Of a stretch of 64,000 nucleotides of DNA, positions 62,353 through 64,000 are shown piece by piece. Origin of the DNA: Acanthaster planci. Its lineage: Eukaryota; Echinodermata; Asteroidea; Valvatida; Acanthasteridae. The stretch's first letter is position 1. Each line of letters opens with the position of its first letter. The stretch spans positions 534,313 through 598,312 of the forward strand of contig NW_019091389.1 in the NCBI RefSeq assembly GCF_001949145.1, given 5' to 3'. The notes under the pieces were generated by a model that was given only the letters and a program-made list of their open reading frames with translations, had not been told where the DNA came from and ran no database searches. The position numbers were made by a program, and so were the translations under genes.

Positions 62353-62644
62353 ACAATTCGTTGGGTACCCGGCAGAAGGGCGTAAGAAACACACTCTCTT
62401 TATTTAGTAAAAACGGATATAATTTACTACAAAATCAACCTGGGCTGTACAAAAAGCAACCTTTGAACAACTTATTAAAGGACTTGGGCTTTTTTTTTTA
62501 CTTTTTGCTAAGAAATCTTCATATTTCATTAGAGAGTTGAATACTTTCGTCCTTTTGCCGGGAAAAGTTTTTTTGCAGTGATCATGCTTCCCGACAAAAG
62601 GGCCTAAGCGCTTACGCCCTTCTGCCGGGCACACGACGAATTGC
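62353..62644. mobile_element. 292-bp inverted-repeat element
   Basis: The ends 62353-62386 and 62611-62644 are inverted copies with a perfect 19-bp core around CCCGGCAGAAGGGCGTAAG. An inner hairpin built on a related word (TCCTTTTGCCGGGAA and TTCCCGACAAAAGG, about 62550-62602) lies next to the right end. A non-autonomous foldback element is the simplest reading. The target duplication is not identified. Confidence 0.72.
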
Positions 62645-64000
62645 TTCATGCAAAATGCTGAATGTGATTAAACACATATCCCTGTCAGCTCAATGGTGTA
62701 TAGGCAATAGATTTACATGATGAGACAGTGTCAGAAGATGAGCATGTGAAGACATACATACAGCATATACTTCACACTGCTACACTGAGACCCCTTGCAA
62801 ATGCAAGCCTTGCATGCACCAAAAACAACTCCCAAACTGGAAAATTCAAGTGGTGCAAAAGCTAATTATTGCTTGCCTCTAACGACGTGTGGATGTTAAG
62901 GCATTCACAGACAGGAATAGAAGACCGATTACCCTAATCCTCTACCAGTCATTAATGACTTTGGTAGAGTCACGGCTGTCGTTACCGTAGTGGACCTTGC
63001 CTGAGGGTCTGTTAATTAATTGTTGCCATGCTACTCCTACATCACAATTACACAATAAAGATCAGGCCACAGTACCGAGTTTGACTCTCTTCCTATCCGT
63101 GAATATGTACTTGCAAGCAAACCTTACTGGAAATTTGGGGAATACATGGTCACTTCTCTGAAAAGTGACATGAGAGATTATTGGGCCATTATATAAATTG
63201 GGGTACAATTTCTTTCATGTCCCTGTCACATTTGGCATATAATTTTTTAAGTTCAGAGCACATTTTCTAATTTTCAAGAGTAATGAATTATGCAAGTTAC
63301 ATCTGCCAAACAACTAAAAATAGTTTGAAATGTTGAAATAAATTTCAGTGATATTGCTATGTCAAATTAAACATCAGGTGGAACAGGGACACAAAAATGT
63401 CACACTCTGGACCCTGAATTTATTGAAAGACCCAATTCCAAGATGAGATGATGTACATGTAGATTCAAGCTGAAGAGCAAGGAAAGTACATGTACAGTAT
63501 GTAGTGAGTATACCCTATTTCAACTGAATTATTTGCTGGTACTATAAAAGATGGAAATAAATAACAAAATTATATACCAATATGATAATCAAATTTGAAC
63601 CACATATTTGTCTATGAGTAGAATAATTGCGATAAACCTCACCCAACATTTCATTGACAAAAGAAGTCAAAGTCAGGACTATCTTTCAACTGCATGCCAA
63701 GGAATATACCGATATGGTTTTGGACTGAAAGCTGTTTCATACATGTACAATGTACGTGAACTATGTAAGTTTTAAACGCACACATATGAATGCACACACA
63801 ACAGTTACATGTTTGTACTTCATCTGTTGAATACAAATGAACCTCCGGTTTAAATGCGAACGACTGAACCTTGAATATCTGTTATTTATTAAATTTTTGT
63901 CTGCTCAACAGCAGTGTAAATTGCTTTGTATACTGCCAGGTTTAACAAAAGACAAAAACAGAGAATTGTGTCACTGTACATGTACCAGACAGCAGCATAG
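62645..64000. other. Non-coding end of the window
   Basis: A CpG- and TAAT-containing block (62925-63050) may be regulatory. TACATGTA is frequent (63452, 63487, 63739, 63975). No gene seen up to the window edge. Confidence 0.5.

Overview
This is a 64-kb stretch of animal nuclear DNA. It is about 40% GC by eye, with long non-coding intervals and a strong excess of the palindromic word TACATGTA. It also holds a tRNA-derived SINE and many small inverted-repeat (MITE or foldback) elements. The only coding sequence I can identify with confidence is one large exon on the minus strand (679-1396). It encodes tandem thrombospondin type-1 repeats that match the N-terminal part of THSD7A/THSD7B. The divergence, the short linker within the exon and the repeat content suggest a marine invertebrate (echinoderm, hemichordate, amphioxus or a lophotrochozoan). 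I cannot decide between these from sequence alone.

Layout. Positions 1-678 are the intron 3' of that exon. Everything from 1397 to 64000 lies upstream of it in gene orientation. It is best read as a very long 5' intron of the THSD7-like gene and/or DNA beyond its first exon. I could not find the signal-peptide exon. Three plus-strand open stretches with splice-like borders (36989-37161, 48083-48225 and 57971 onward) and one minus-strand donor-like site (16391) are weak exon candidates only.

Repeats, in order: a mariner-type MITE with a TA duplication (5818-5996); an element with 31-bp terminal inverted repeats, an internal tRNA-Thr-like sequence and a 12-bp flanking duplication (6986-7293); an ACTCGAGTC-rich relic (about 7914-8075); a degenerate AGAGCA tandem region (15680-16290); a foldback (24958-25085); a foldback with a duplicated end (43293-43503); a second ACTTGAGTC-type relic (49163-49680); two related SINE copies (about 53828-53965 and 55145-55470); a hAT-type MITE with an 8-bp duplication (55651-55852); and three inverted-repeat elements close together (60753-60904, 61277-61931, 62353-62644).

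Between the repeats are several 200-500-bp islands with retained CpG and homeodomain, POU or E-box-like cores. They look like candidate cis-regulatory DNA, but conservation cannot be tested here. There is no operon, rRNA gene, CRISPR array or recognisable multi-gene system. The noteworthy content is the mobile-element architecture and the word bias.
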